64,000 nucleotides of DNA from UBA6623 sp965238125 (GCA_965238125.1 OZ250179.1:4402001-4466000); one strand, 5' to 3'; positions 8,172 to 17,484 are shown, numbered from the stretch's first letter. Numbers and translations are program-made. The notes: a model not told the origin generated them from the sequence alone.

Positions 8172-9401
8172 TCAGCTTCTACCCAGGCCGGCCTTGGCCT
8201 GCAACGCCCCGCCGGCTTCTCGGCCCGAGACGGCGCGCCCCTCGATCAACTTTTCGTAAATCGTCGTCAAGCGGTCGCCGCAGGAAGCCACGTCGAGGTG
8301 CAGATCCTCGAGAGCGGAAGTAGCTTCGGCCGGAGAGAGGCGCCGCGCCTCGAGCATGTCGCGTAACGTGCGCGCCCAATGAGCCGGTCCGGCCTTGAGC
8401 GGCGCGCGGTAGCTGATCCGCGGCAGCACCCCGATCTCGCCGGTCACTCGATCCGAAACCAGCGTCGGAATCCCGGCCGCCTGCGCTTCCAGCGCCGCCA
8501 ACGGCAGCCCTTCCCAAAGCGACGGCAATACGAAGGCGTCAAAGAGCCCGACCATCAACTGCGGGATGTCGCGCCGCTGCCCCGCGAAGCGCACCCGTGC
8601 GCCCAAGCCACGCTGGTCGGCCTGTTGCTCGAGCCGCGCCCGGAGCCGTCCGTCGCCGACGATCACGAAATACGCCCGCGGAATCACTTGCGAGGCTTCG
8701 CTGATGATGTCGAGCAGAAAGAAGGGGTTCTTCTGCGGCTCCAAGCGTCCGACGTGCCCGACCACCGGAGCCCCGGCGGGAATGCGAAACTCACGGCGCA
8801 GGCGGCCTCGGTCCGTATGCAGACGCCGGAACCGTTCGAGGTCGATGCCGTAGGGCAGCAGAGAGATCGGCGGTCTCGTCTCCCCGTCAGCGCCCGGCAA
8901 CCACTCGGCGGCTGTCTCGGAACAAGCCAGCCCCGCCGTCATCGAGCGCGAAAGCATATGCCGCATGGCTTTGCGGTACAGACGCCGCGGCGCGCTGTCG
9001 GGCCGGCCGTCATGGGCGTTATGGCTGTGCGCGACTCGAACCGGCACCCCCGCCGCTCTCGCCAGTCCCAAGGTTAAACCGCTGAAATGGTGCACATGAC
9101 TGTGGACGATTTCATAGTCTCCGCGACGCAGCAAGCGGTAGAAACGAGGGACGAACAACGGACTCGGCCGCAACGGACAGCGCAAAACCCGCGAACCGTA
9201 TTTCTCGAAGTCTTCGGCATACAGTCCGATCTCAGGCCCCAGCAGGCAGTAATCGAACGCCCACCCGCTCTCCGCCAGATGCGGAGTCATCTGCAGCAGC
9301 CAATTTTCGACGCCGCCCGGCTTTAAGGCCCCGAGCACGTGGAGAGCGCGCCGAGGGTAATCTCGTGGCGCGGGAGGAGCTTGACCGCGAGTAAACACCA
9401 A
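8172..9401 (-). CDS. GT4-family glycosyltransferase
   Basis: 409 aa with the two-Rossmann GT-B layout. The N-terminal domain opens HVLGALKPGGVENWLLQM, the usual acceptor-side glycine-rich loop. The C-terminal domain starts VGHVGRLEPQKNPFFLLD and contains the nucleotide-sugar-binding PSLWEGLPLAALEAQAAGIPTLVSD (the E-x7-E motif of GT4 enzymes). It most likely adds a hexose to a lipid-linked glycan on the cytoplasmic side. The frame begins with TTG GTG (9401/9398) and has no clear ribosome-binding site, so the start is uncertain. It is first in the minus-strand glycan run. Confidence 0.85.
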   Translation of the reverse strand: MVFTRGQAPPAPRDYPRRALHVLGALKPGGVENWLLQMTPHLAESGWAFDYCLLGPEIGLYAEDFEKYGSRVLRCPLRPSPLFVPRFYRLLRRGDYEIVHSHVHHFSGLTLGLARAAGVPVRVAHSHNAHDGRPDSAPRRLYRKAMRHMLSRSMTAGLACSETAAEWLPGADGETRPPISLLPYGIDLERFRRLHTDRGRLRREFRIPAGAPVVGHVGRLEPQKNPFFLLDIISEASQVIPRAYFVIVGDGRLRARLEQQADQRGLGARVRFAGQRRDIPQLMVGLFDAFVLPSLWEGLPLAALEAQAAGIPTLVSDRVTGEIGVLPRISYRAPLKAGPAHWARTLRDMLEARRLSPAEATSALEDLHLDVASCGDRLTTIYEKLIEGRAVSGREAGGALQAKAGLGRS

Positions 9402-9482
9402 GAAACCGATCGACGCTCCGGAGCTGTGCCTTTAGGCAGCCTTTCTCACCGTCCGCCGAGGGGGCTCTCGCCGACCCTGGAG

Positions 9483-9488
9483 TACAAT
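9483..9488 (+). promoter_or_regulatory. TACAAT -10-like box for the exporter genes
   Basis: TACAAT ends 8 nt before the ATG at 9497, and no Shine-Dalgarno sequence lies in between. If used, it would give a leaderless or nearly leaderless transcript. The -35 region is weak. Confidence 0.35.
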
Positions 9489-9496
9489 GTCTGTTT

Positions 9497-10297
9497 ATGC
9501 GCACGGCGCTAATACCCGCCGAGGCCCGATCGGTCCAGCATTACGCTCCGATCGACGTCCTCTACGCGGTTCGCAATCTCGTACGCGCCGATTTCCACAC
9601 GCGCTACCGGACAACGTTCGCTGGCGCCCTATGGTCGCTGATCAATCCGCTCATCATGATGGGCGTGCTGACTTTCGTTTTTTCGGTGATTTTCGACGGC
9701 TCGCGCGAGTTGTTTCCGCTGTTTTTGCTGGCCGGGCTGTTGCCCTTTGACTTCTTCACGCAAGCCTGGCAGGGCGGCACGATTTCCATTTTTAGGAACG
9801 CGTCGTTGGTGAAGTCGTTCCCTTTCCGCGCCGAGTTGCTGCCGATCTCGGCGGTTCTCGGAAATTTCGTCCATTACCTGATCCAATTGGGCTTCTTGCT
9901 GCCGGCCTTCGCCTGGTTCGTGGGGATCAATGTTTATTGGCTTTGGCTGCCGGTCATCGTGGCTCTGCAGGTGTTGTTCGCCTGCGGTTTCTCATTAGCC
10001 TCGGCGGCTCTCGATGTGCGCTTCCGCGATGTGCGCTACGTGGTCGAGTCCGCTACCCTGGTGCTGTTCTGGCTGGTGCCGATTTTCTACGGCCTCGATC
10101 AAGTCAGCCCGCAATACATCTGGCTGTACGACCTGAATCCCGTCGCGGCCGTCGTGGTGATTATGCGTCGCATCCTACTGTACCGAGTCGCCCCCGGGTA
10201 CACTTTGCTGAAGCTGCTGGGAGTTTCCGTTCTGTGTTTCGTGGGCGGCTACTCGGTGTTCCAACGCCAGCGAAGAGACTTTGCGGATTACTTGTGA
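9497..10297 (+). CDS. ABC-2 polysaccharide exporter permease (Wzm-like)
   Basis: 266 aa, six predicted membrane segments, with the ABC-2 signature region RYRTTFAGALWSLINPLIMMGVLTFVFSVIF near the N-terminus (residues 36-66), matching Wzm/TagG/KpsM permeases. It forms the membrane channel that, with the ATPase at 10368, moves lipid-linked polysaccharide out of the cytoplasm. The spacing of 70 bp to the ATPase and the adjoining glycan synthesis genes support this. There is no Shine-Dalgarno motif; a TACAAT box lies 8 nt upstream. Confidence 0.88.
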   Translation: MRTALIPAEARSVQHYAPIDVLYAVRNLVRADFHTRYRTTFAGALWSLINPLIMMGVLTFVFSVIFDGSRELFPLFLLAGLLPFDFFTQAWQGGTISIFRNASLVKSFPFRAELLPISAVLGNFVHYLIQLGFLLPAFAWFVGINVYWLWLPVIVALQVLFACGFSLASAALDVRFRDVRYVVESATLVLFWLVPIFYGLDQVSPQYIWLYDLNPVAAVVVIMRRILLYRVAPGYTLLKLLGVSVLCFVGGYSVFQRQRRDFADYL

Positions 10298-10367
10298 GGC
10301 TGCTCGCTTTCCGAGAAACCCAACCGCCCCGGTGCTGATCGCCCGACATTGAGATTTTGATTCCGTC

Positions 10368-11135
10368 ATGCCCGCCATTGAAGTTGAAAACGCCCGCAAG
10401 TGCTACCAGCTCCATCACCGCCGACAGTTCTTGCGGCATGCATTCGGCGGACAACGCGGCGAGCGCAACGAACCGTTCTGGGCGGTGAACGATATCTCGT
10501 TCAGCGTCGCGGCCGGGGAATCGGTCGGCCTCATCGGGCCCAACGGCGCTGGCAAGAGCACCCTTCTGAAACTCGTTGCCGGAATCACGCACCCGACGTC
10601 GGGCCGGGTGCGGGTCTCGTCGGTGCCGGCGACCGTGCTCGACCTCGGCGCCGGTTTACATCCTGACTTGACCGGGGAAGAGAACATTCGGCTGTTGGCG
10701 TCACTGGCCGGCTTTTCCCGCCACAATATGAAGCAGGCGTTCGACGAAATCGTCGATTTCGCCGGCATCGCCCACTTTCTCGACCAACCTGTTCGAACCT
10801 ATTCGGCCGGTATGATCGCACGTTTGGGCTTTTCCGTCGTAATCCATATGCAGCGCGAGGTCCTCGTTGTCGACGAAGTGCTTTCGGTTGGCGACGCCGC
10901 TTTCGAAAAGCAATGCGAGGAGCGCATCGAAGCCATCGGGCGTTCCGGCACGACGCTTCTGCTGGCGTCGCACAGCTTGTCCACGGTGATGGCGATTTGC
11001 TCCCGCGCCATCTGGCTCGAAAAAGGGCGAGTGCGCATGGACGGACCCGCCGACGAGGTCGTCGGCGATTACCATCAGTTCATGATGTCCACCGGAGACG
11101 TCGGCATCGGTCGCGAGGACCCGGCGGCCGACTGA
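10368..11135 (+). CDS. ABC exporter ATPase (Wzt/TagH-like)
   Basis: 255 aa. Walker A GPNGAGKST at 57-65, signature YSAGM at 144-148 (the variant typical of polysaccharide exporters), Walker B VLVVDE at 164-169 and a switch histidine in LLASHSL. It powers the permease at 9497. It stops soon after the nucleotide-binding domain, so it lacks the C-terminal carbohydrate-binding domain found in O-antigen Wzt proteins that read a chain terminus; it is closer in length to KpsT/TagH-type ATPases. Confidence 0.9.
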   Translation: MPAIEVENARKCYQLHHRRQFLRHAFGGQRGERNEPFWAVNDISFSVAAGESVGLIGPNGAGKSTLLKLVAGITHPTSGRVRVSSVPATVLDLGAGLHPDLTGEENIRLLASLAGFSRHNMKQAFDEIVDFAGIAHFLDQPVRTYSAGMIARLGFSVVIHMQREVLVVDEVLSVGDAAFEKQCEERIEAIGRSGTTLLLASHSLSTVMAICSRAIWLEKGRVRMDGPADEVVGDYHQFMMSTGDVGIGREDPAAD

Positions 11136-11171
11136 GAAAAGACGCCGGAATCGCGCCTGAAACCTTACGCC

Positions 11172-12329
11172 ATGAAACAGCGCATTCGCATCGGCATGGT
11201 TGGCGGCGGCCCGGGGTCGCGCATCGGCTCGGCGCATCGCGTCGGCATGCGCATCGACGACCGCTACGAAATCACCGCCGGGGTATTTTCGCGCGACCCG
11301 GAGAAATCCCGCGCCATGGGCCGCGAACTCGGCGTCGACCTCGACCGCATTTACTCCGGCTACCAGGAGATGGCCGAATCGGAGGCCAGCCGATCCGACG
11401 GCGTCGAAGCCGTCTCCGTCCTGACCCAACACGACACGCATCATGGGGTCGCCTGCGCTTTTCTCGACCGCGGCGTGCACGTCGTGTGCGAAAAGCCCCT
11501 CACGATCGACCTCGACGACGCACTCGATTTGGAACGCCGCGTCGCCGAATCGGGTTTGGTCTTCGGGTTGACCCACAACTACTCGGGTTACCCGATGGTG
11601 CGTCAAGCGGCTCGGATGGTGCGCGACGGCGAGCTCGGCGACATTCGGGTCGTCCAAGTGGAACACGCGCAAGGCGGCGGCGCGCGCGCCTGGGAGCACG
11701 AAGGCAACGCCCATCTCGCCTGGCACACCGACCCGGCGATCACGACCGAGGCCAGCGTCGTGTATAACCTCGGCACTCATGCGCATCACCTTTTGCGATT
11801 CGTCTCCGACCTCGAAGTCGACTCGGTCGCGGCCGAGATGACCACGCACATCCCCGGCCGCCGCGTGTTCGACAACGCGTTCGCAAACTTGCGGCTCTCC
11901 AACGGCGCCGCCGGCACCCTTTGGGCTTCCATGGTCGCCTCGGGAGCCGAGCACGGTTTGCGCATCCGCGCCTACGGCGAGAACGGCAGCCTCGAATGGC
12001 GCCACGAAGACCCCCATCACCTCATCGTTCGCCCGCTCGAAGGCGGCGAACAATTGCTTTCTCCCGGGCGAGCCGGGTTGTCCGAGGACGCCCAACTCGC
12101 TTCGCGCCTCGGACGCGGTCATTCCGAGGGTTTCTTCGAATCGTTCGCCAATCTCTACCGCGAGATCGCCGACGCCATTGAAGCGCATCGCGCGGGCGCG
12201 GTCTTCGAGCGTCGTCTATTGAGTTTCCCTACCGTTCAAGACGGAGTCATCGGCGTCCGGTTCGTCGAAGCGGTCGCCGAATCACAACGTCGAGACAGCG
12301 CCTGGGTCGACGCGACACCGGCCGGCTAA
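11172..12329 (+). CDS. Gfo/Idh/MocA-family oxidoreductase
   Basis: 385 aa. The N-terminal NAD(P)-binding domain begins IRIGMVGGGPGSRIGSAHRVG and includes the family EKP motif in VVCEKPLTIDLDDAL. A C-terminal alpha/beta domain contains GLTHNYSGYPMVRQAARMVRDGELG and HLAWHTDPAITTEASVVYNLGTHAHHLLRF, with the histidine expected near the active site. It oxidises or reduces a sugar or cyclitol using a nicotinamide cofactor. Its place 36 bp after the exporter ATPase suggests a role in making a nucleotide sugar, but the substrate is not readable. It is one of three family members in the window. Confidence 0.85.
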   Translation: MKQRIRIGMVGGGPGSRIGSAHRVGMRIDDRYEITAGVFSRDPEKSRAMGRELGVDLDRIYSGYQEMAESEASRSDGVEAVSVLTQHDTHHGVACAFLDRGVHVVCEKPLTIDLDDALDLERRVAESGLVFGLTHNYSGYPMVRQAARMVRDGELGDIRVVQVEHAQGGGARAWEHEGNAHLAWHTDPAITTEASVVYNLGTHAHHLLRFVSDLEVDSVAAEMTTHIPGRRVFDNAFANLRLSNGAAGTLWASMVASGAEHGLRIRAYGENGSLEWRHEDPHHLIVRPLEGGEQLLSPGRAGLSEDAQLASRLGRGHSEGFFESFANLYREIADAIEAHRAGAVFERRLLSFPTVQDGVIGVRFVEAVAESQRRDSAWVDATPAG

Positions 12330-12521
12330 TGGGCGCCGCCTTGTTTCACGAGTTCGTCAGCCAATTGAAATCGAAATGAAACTTTGCTATGGTTTGGGTG
12401 CCGGTTCTCGGCAATCGGATGACCGACCGCTTCACCCATTCATCGGACGCTCGATCCGAACTTCTCCGCCGACCACAACCCCTGAATTCGGTGTTTCCTT
12501 TCCTCAGGAGGAATTGCATCC

Positions 12522-12761
12522 ATGGGCAGCACCCCGACGCATTTGACGGAAACCAGTGAAGAATACCGCCGCTTGAAACAAGAGCACGCGGACTACAGCA
12601 AGAGATTAGATGAAATCGGCACCCGCCGATTCCCTACCCCGGAAGAACAGGCCGAGGAAGCTCGGCTTAAGAAAATGAAACTCCAGCTGAAAGATCGCAT
12701 GCAGCGGCTGCTCAGCGATCAACAGGGTGCAGCGAGCCGGCCCGCTTTGCCGAGCACGTAA
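12522..12761 (+). CDS. Small helical protein, DUF465/YdcH-like
   Basis: 79 aa with a strong ribosome-binding site (CAGGAGGA, 8 nt before ATG). The sequence is two charged amphipathic helices (EEYRRLKQEHADYSKRLDEIGTRRFPTPEEQAEEARLKKMKLQLKDRMQRLL), the layout of DUF465/YdcH proteins: a helical hairpin with a TPEEQAEEARLKKMKLQLKD core. Function unknown in the family. It stands alone between two intergenic regions. Confidence 0.75.
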   Translation: MGSTPTHLTETSEEYRRLKQEHADYSKRLDEIGTRRFPTPEEQAEEARLKKMKLQLKDRMQRLLSDQQGAASRPALPST

Positions 12762-12899
12762 CACGGCAGACCTGTCGCCAGGGTACGCGTCGGCGAATCA
12801 CGTATCGCCGAACCGGCGGCGCCCTCCAGCGGGCGGCAATTTGCAGGAAGATGCCGGCACGGCTTTCCCGCGGTCCTCCCGACGTTATAAACTTCTTAC

Positions 12900-14060
12900 T
12901 TGGTGCCTGTAACTCTTCGCATCGCGATCGCCGCGCTCTACTGCCTGGCCGGCGGGTCGACCGCTCTCGCGCAATCCGCCAAACTCCCCGATATGGCGGG
13001 CATTCCGGCGGGCGACTTTCTGATGGGCTCGAAAGACGGCGCCACTTGGGAACAGCCGGTCCATCGCGTTGCCATGTCGGCTTTTTCCATCGCAAAGCGT
13101 CCCGTCACCAACGCCGAGTTCCGCGCCTTTCGCGCCGATCACGAGAACTCCGGGGACCGGGACGATAATGCGGCGGTCACCGGCATCAGTTGGGAAGACG
13201 CGAGCGGCTACTGTAGCTGGTTGAGCGAAAAGACCGGCCGCGTGTTTCGTTTGCCTACCGAAGGGGAGTGGGAGCGCGCCGCCCGCGGCGGTCTTGAACA
13301 GAAGAAATACCCTTGGGGAGATGATCCGCCCGTTCCTTCCGACAAGCTTGAGAGCAAGGACTTTCAGCCACCCGCGCGAGCCAATCCTTTCGGCCTGTTC
13401 GCCGGCGTTGACGGCTTGTGGGAATGGACCGCCGATTGGTACGAAGCCGGCTACTACGAGCAGTCCCCCGGCAAGGACCCACGCGGACCCGAGCAAGGCG
13501 AATTTCGCGTCCTTCGCGGCGGTGGATACCGCGGAGACCTCAACAGCATCCGCTGCGCGAACCGGGGCAGTTCCCGGCCCAAAGCCGTGTCCGATATCGT
13601 CACCTTTCGGGTCGTGCTGGAAGGCGGTGAGTCGCCGGTCCAGGTGACTCGCGCCGCGCCGACCCGAAAGTCCCCAACCGCCCGAATCCGGCTGGCGGCC
13701 GGACGACCGTCTCGCGCCTCCCGGGCATCTCTATCAAGCGGCCCGACCGCGTTACGGGATGTGTCCATACGGGTGGAGTCTCGTAATCTCGTCATCGCGC
13801 TCGCGGTCGACCCCGCCGTTCGGCATAAGACCATGACGTTGAGTGGCCCCGACCGCTTCGTTGTCGACTTGCCCGGCGCCCGGGTTCAAACGGCGCGCAA
13901 GCGTTCGATCGACGTCAATCGCGACGGCGTGAAGAAGGTCCGTTGGGCGCTATTCAAGGCGTCCCCCCCGGTCACGCGGGTCGTGGTCGATCTCGACCGG
14001 CCGATGAAAGTCAATGTCGAGGCGGGGACCAATGAATTGCTGTTGAAGCCGCAAAGGTAG
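12900..14060 (+). CDS. Secreted formylglycine-generating-enzyme-like protein fused to an AMIN domain
   Basis: About 386 aa. A signal peptide (ending ALAQS) is followed by an FGE-sulfatase/SUMF1-like domain, residues about 35-250: GIPAGDFLMGSKDG, SIAKRPVTNAEF, ISWEDASGYCSWLSEKTGRVFRLPTEGEWERAARGG, NPFGLFAGVDGLWEWTADWY and RVLRGGGYRGD. The C-terminal 110 residues (LRDVSIRVESRNLVIALAVDP to RVVVDLDRPMKVNVEAG) look like an AMIN domain, which localises proteins in the cell envelope by binding peptidoglycan or a partner. Most proteins with the first domain are not true sulfatase activators. The frame begins TTG GTG (12900/12903) without a clear ribosome-binding site, so the start is uncertain. Confidence 0.75.
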   Translation: MVPVTLRIAIAALYCLAGGSTALAQSAKLPDMAGIPAGDFLMGSKDGATWEQPVHRVAMSAFSIAKRPVTNAEFRAFRADHENSGDRDDNAAVTGISWEDASGYCSWLSEKTGRVFRLPTEGEWERAARGGLEQKKYPWGDDPPVPSDKLESKDFQPPARANPFGLFAGVDGLWEWTADWYEAGYYEQSPGKDPRGPEQGEFRVLRGGGYRGDLNSIRCANRGSSRPKAVSDIVTFRVVLEGGESPVQVTRAAPTRKSPTARIRLAAGRPSRASRASLSSGPTALRDVSIRVESRNLVIALAVDPAVRHKTMTLSGPDRFVVDLPGARVQTARKRSIDVNRDGVKKVRWALFKASPPVTRVVVDLDRPMKVNVEAGTNELLLKPQR

Positions 14061-14100
14061 CGTTGCAGCCCGTGGTGAAAGTCCGACGATGCGAAAGGGT

Positions 14101-14330
14101 ACAGTCGGTTTCCATGAATCCGCTGGTTCATAATGCCGCCATGAAAGTGGGTGTCGCCGGCCTTCCCGCCGCCCCTCCAGGGCTCGCCCGGGTGGAGGTT
14201 CTACCCAGGGTTCCGCCTGTCGGCTCCACCCTGGGCTATATTCCCGCCGCCGCTTCGCGGCTGTAGAGGTTTGCGGTTTCAGCGAGCGGAACGGAAAACC
14301 CAATACACTTTGAAAGGGATTGTCGGAAGG
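14101..14330 (+). repeat. Mosaic dispersed repeat, copy B
   Basis: Same order of modules as copy A: ATGAATCCGCTGGTTCAT, CCGCCATGAAAGTG, the CCCAGGGTT...CCACCCTGGG hairpin and GCCGCTTCGCGGC, ending near TTGTCGGAAGG. It fills the gap between the FGE/AMIN gene and pyrE, and may hold their terminator or promoter. Confidence 0.85.
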
Positions 14331-14406
14331 GCCAACGACTTTCGCCCGAACACACTTTTGCCGCGGGCTGCCAGGCTCGCCGAGGCTGTTCGTTCAATCT
14401 ACTTCC

Positions 14407-14967
14407 ATGAACCACGACAAAGACCGCCGGCGCCTCAAGGAGATTCTTCGTACCCACTCTGTTAAGCGCGGTGATTTCGTACTCGCTTCGGGCGAACGCA
14501 GCAATGTCTATGTCGACGTGCGGCTCACCGCCTTGCGCGCCGAAGCCACCCCCTTGATCGGTCGGACGTTCGTTAGCAAGATGCGCGAACGCGGATGGAC
14601 GCCTCACGCGGTGGGCGGCCTCACCATGGGCGCTGATCCGATCGTTACCGCCGTCTCACGCGAAAGCCTCGAATACGGCCTCGAAATCAATGGGTTTCTG
14701 GTTCGCAAAGAAGCCAAGAAGCACGGCCGGCAACAATTTCTTGAAGGACTTCCCGACACCGACGGCCATGATGTCGTGGTCGTCGAGGACGTTTGCACCA
14801 CCGGCGGCTCGGCGTTGAAAGCGATCGAGCGCGCCCGCGACGCCGGGCTCAACGTGATCGGCGCGATTTGTCTTGTCGATCGCGAGCAAGGCGGCGGCGA
14901 GGCAATCGAAGCCGCGGGCTGTCCGTTCGAACGGATCTTTACCATGGCGGAGCTATTGGAACAATGA
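14407..14967 (+). CDS. pyrE: Orotate phosphoribosyltransferase
   Basis: 186 aa. It joins orotate to PRPP to give OMP, the fifth step of pyrimidine synthesis. The PRPP-binding motif VVVVEDVCTTGGSA is at 123-136; the substrate-side segments GDFVLASGERSNVYVDVRL and GLTMGADPIV fit OPRTs. The ATG at 14407 (MNHDKDRR) is chosen because an upstream in-frame extension to 14320 falls in repeat B and is not conserved-looking. No strong ribosome-binding site is seen. The stop overlaps the next gene's start (ATGA), so the two are translated together. Confidence 0.92.
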   Translation: MNHDKDRRRLKEILRTHSVKRGDFVLASGERSNVYVDVRLTALRAEATPLIGRTFVSKMRERGWTPHAVGGLTMGADPIVTAVSRESLEYGLEINGFLVRKEAKKHGRQQFLEGLPDTDGHDVVVVEDVCTTGGSALKAIERARDAGLNVIGAICLVDREQGGGEAIEAAGCPFERIFTMAELLEQ

Positions 14968-15629
14968 TGACTAAGCACTCCGGCAGCACGTCTCTTGCGG
15001 GTATCGCTCTCCTGCTCGGCCTGGGCACAATAATTCCGCTCGACGCTCAGTTTCAAAAACCGAAGACCCTGACCCCAAGCTGGGTGTCGCTCTTCAACGG
15101 CAAGGACCTTACGGGCTGGAACAAGGTCGGCAGCGAAAAGTGGGTCGTCGAGGACGGCGTTATCCACGGGATCGGCATCACCGAGGAGTACGGCTACCTC
15201 GCGACCGCAAAGACGTATAGAGACTTTCATCTCTCGCTGCGCTTCAAATGCGAAGCCGCCGGCAACAGCGGCGTCTATCTCCACACTCAGTTCGAAGGTA
15301 ATTCGCCGAAGATCATTGCCGGCCGCCAAATCGAAATCGATCGCGCCATCGGCCACCACACCGGCGGCATCTATGGCGACGGCAAGGGGTGGATCGTTTG
15401 GCCCGCGCCCGAACTCGAGACCGTCATCCGGCCCAATGACTGGAACGATATGTTGATCATGGTCGAAGGCAATCGCTACCGCTCCTACCTCAACGGCGTC
15501 GAGATGATCGATTTCACTTATCCTTCCCCCGGCTCGACCGAAGGCGTCGTCGCGCTGCAACTGCACTCGGGCGGCGAAGGACGCATGCGCTTCAAAGACA
15601 TCTTTATCCGCGATTTGTCGAACCCGTAA
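14964..15629 (+). CDS. Secreted DUF1080 (3-keto-disaccharide hydrolase-like) protein
   Basis: 221 aa. The signal peptide ends near LDAQF. The mature part is one DUF1080 domain with the hallmark SLFNGKDLTGWN at about 43-54, then FHLSLRFKCEAAGNSGVYL, GWIVWPAPELE and NDMLIMVEGNRYRSYLNGVEMIDF: a concanavalin-like beta sandwich. Related proteins hydrolyse 3-keto-glycosides or bind carbohydrate. It starts inside the pyrE stop codon (ATGA at 14964), an odd functional pairing that probably reflects translational coupling rather than a shared pathway. Confidence 0.85.
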   Translation: MMTKHSGSTSLAGIALLLGLGTIIPLDAQFQKPKTLTPSWVSLFNGKDLTGWNKVGSEKWVVEDGVIHGIGITEEYGYLATAKTYRDFHLSLRFKCEAAGNSGVYLHTQFEGNSPKIIAGRQIEIDRAIGHHTGGIYGDGKGWIVWPAPELETVIRPNDWNDMLIMVEGNRYRSYLNGVEMIDFTYPSPGSTEGVVALQLHSGGEGRMRFKDIFIRDLSNP

Positions 15630-15765
15630 CGCAACGATCGAAATTCTCGGTGGGGTCTCCATCCGCGGCAGGCGAGCTAATCGTGGCCGCCGGGTCAAGC
15701 CGTTTGACTCACATGCTATACGGTGAGGGCGAAGAGTTCTTGTTCGCGGATAGTGGATTTTCGGC

Positions 15766-16008
15766 ATGCCCATTCAAGAGAGAATCAAGATCCTTAGCGA
15801 GGCAACGCCCAACACCTGGATTGCGTTATCTCACGACGAGTCCTGCGTCGTCGCCCGGGGCAAAAGTTACACGCAAGCTGTCGAAAAAGCGGAAGATGCC
15901 GGGGAGTCAGACCCCATTTTGGTCCGGGTTCCCGATGATTGGAAACCGACGGTTCTCTCCAACGAGATCTCCTCGCCCCCCCATGCTAGGATGAGTTCGG
16001 TCGATTAA
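15766..16008 (+). CDS. Small protein, DUF5678-like
   Basis: 80 aa. The sequence TPNTWIALSHDESCVVARGKSYTQAVEKAEDAGESDPILVRVPDDW has the pattern of short DUF5678-type proteins (W-I-A-L-D-S-V-V-A-G..A..A...G..DP). Function unknown; related ORFs occur in toxin-antitoxin-like or free-standing contexts. No partner gene lies beside it here. The Shine-Dalgarno sequence is weak. Confidence 0.6.
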   Translation: MPIQERIKILSEATPNTWIALSHDESCVVARGKSYTQAVEKAEDAGESDPILVRVPDDWKPTVLSNEISSPPHARMSSVD

Positions 16009-16077
16009 ACGATTCCCGCCCGCGCTCCCTAAACGTGGATCCGGGCGCTGATTTGCGCCGGACCCGCGACGCAAGCG

Positions 16078-17484
16078 ATGGAAGACCTTCCGCTCACGAT
16101 CCGGCTGATCGTTCTCGTATTCTTGCTCGGCGTTAACGGTTTCTTCTCAGCCGCCGAAGTGGCGCTGGTCTCCGTACGAGAGACCAAGATGCGCGCCTTG
16201 AGCCAGGCCGGGGTGCGCCGCGCGGACGCTGTGCTGTCGTTGCTGCGGCGGCCCGACCGCATGATCTCGGCGACGCAGCTCGGCGTAACGCTGGCGAGCC
16301 TGGGGCTGGGGTGGGCGGGAGAAAGTACGGTCTATCGCTTTCTCGAACCTGCTTTCGCCTACCTCGGGCTGCCGGTCGACGAACCGCTCGGCCGTGTCCT
16401 CTCCTTTACGGTCGCCTTCACGTTGATCACGTTCTTTCACATGGTGATCGGCGAAGTGGTACCCAAGAACCTGGCCATGGAACGCTCCGAACGGCTGGCC
16501 CTGGCCGTGGCGCCGCCGTTGCAACTGTTCAGTCGCGTGACCGGCTTGTTTGTTTCGCTGGTGGAACGAACCGCCGCCCGCGTCTCGCGCCTGCTTGGGC
16601 TCAAGATGGACCACTCGCAGCAAGGCTACACGGCCGAAGAGCTGAAGTTGCTCTTCAGCGTCAGCAAGCGGGAGGGCCGCCTGGCGCGGTTCCAAGAACA
16701 GATGCTCAGCCGCGCCCTGGATTTCCACGACGTCACTGTTCGTGAGGTTATGGTTCCGCGGCAAGAGATGATCGCCCTGCCGAGCGACGCCGGGCTGGAC
16801 CAAGTGATCGATTGCATTGCGCGTCACCAGCACTCCCGCGTGCCGATCTACGAAGACTCGCCCGAACACGTAGTCGGTGTTCTCTACGCCAAGCAAGTGT
16901 GGTCGTTTGTCCAGCAAATGCGGCGCTGGAGCATGCTCGATCGCCCCGAGCCGGTATTCCGCATGGCGTCGTTCGTGAATCCGGTACCGTTCGTGCCGGA
17001 GACGAAGTTTCTCTCCGAGCTGCTCGAGGAGTTCCAGCAGCAGCGCTATCACCTGGCGATCGTCGTCGATGAGTTCGGGACGGTAGGAGGCTTGGTCACG
17101 ATCGAAGACGCTCTCGAGCAAATCGTGGGCGAAATTCGCGAGGAGCACGAGAGGCACGAGCCTGGCGAGAAGCCGGTCTTGGACGAGCCGATCGAGGTGG
17201 ACGGCAACACGAACATTCGCGATCTCGACAGCCTGTACGGCGTCGATCTGCCCTATGACGCGGGTTTCGAAACCCTCGCCGGCTTTCTACTGAGCCGGAT
17301 GGGCCACATCCCTCAAGGCGATGAGCGCGTCGAGTTCGAAGGCCGCGGGTTTACCGTGGTGGGGATGGACCGCAATCGCATCGCGAAAGTGCGCGTCGAA
17401 CCGGCCCCGGTCAGCGCGCCGGAAAGCGACTCGCTCACGGAAGCGGACTCTCCCTCGCCTCCCGAAAAGTCAGCACCCGCATGA
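16078..17484 (+). CDS. CNNM/CBS-domain membrane transporter (HlyC/CorC family)
   Basis: 468 aa. An N-terminal DUF21/CNNM domain (about 1-195) has four membrane segments, with the conserved NGFFSAAEVALVSVRETKMRAL motif at 22-43 and VIGEVVPKNLAMERSE. It is followed by a CBS pair (about 215-340, starting TVREVMVPRQEMIALP) and a C-terminal CorC_HlyC domain (EIDG-like VDGNTNIRDL to about 440). Family members are linked to Mg2+ or Co2+ efflux or resistance. The stop overlaps the rsmD start (ATGA at 17481). Confidence 0.9.
   Translation: MEDLPLTIRLIVLVFLLGVNGFFSAAEVALVSVRETKMRALSQAGVRRADAVLSLLRRPDRMISATQLGVTLASLGLGWAGESTVYRFLEPAFAYLGLPVDEPLGRVLSFTVAFTLITFFHMVIGEVVPKNLAMERSERLALAVAPPLQLFSRVTGLFVSLVERTAARVSRLLGLKMDHSQQGYTAEELKLLFSVSKREGRLARFQEQMLSRALDFHDVTVREVMVPRQEMIALPSDAGLDQVIDCIARHQHSRVPIYEDSPEHVVGVLYAKQVWSFVQQMRRWSMLDRPEPVFRMASFVNPVPFVPETKFLSELLEEFQQQRYHLAIVVDEFGTVGGLVTIEDALEQIVGEIREEHERHEPGEKPVLDEPIEVDGNTNIRDLDSLYGVDLPYDAGFETLAGFLLSRMGHIPQGDERVEFEGRGFTVVGMDRNRIAKVRVEPAPVSAPESDSLTEADSPSPPEKSAPA

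Noticed and set aside
10701..12188. 495-codon minus-strand frame
   Set aside because: Covers the ABC ATPase and Gfo/Idh genes, both with clear motifs on the plus strand.
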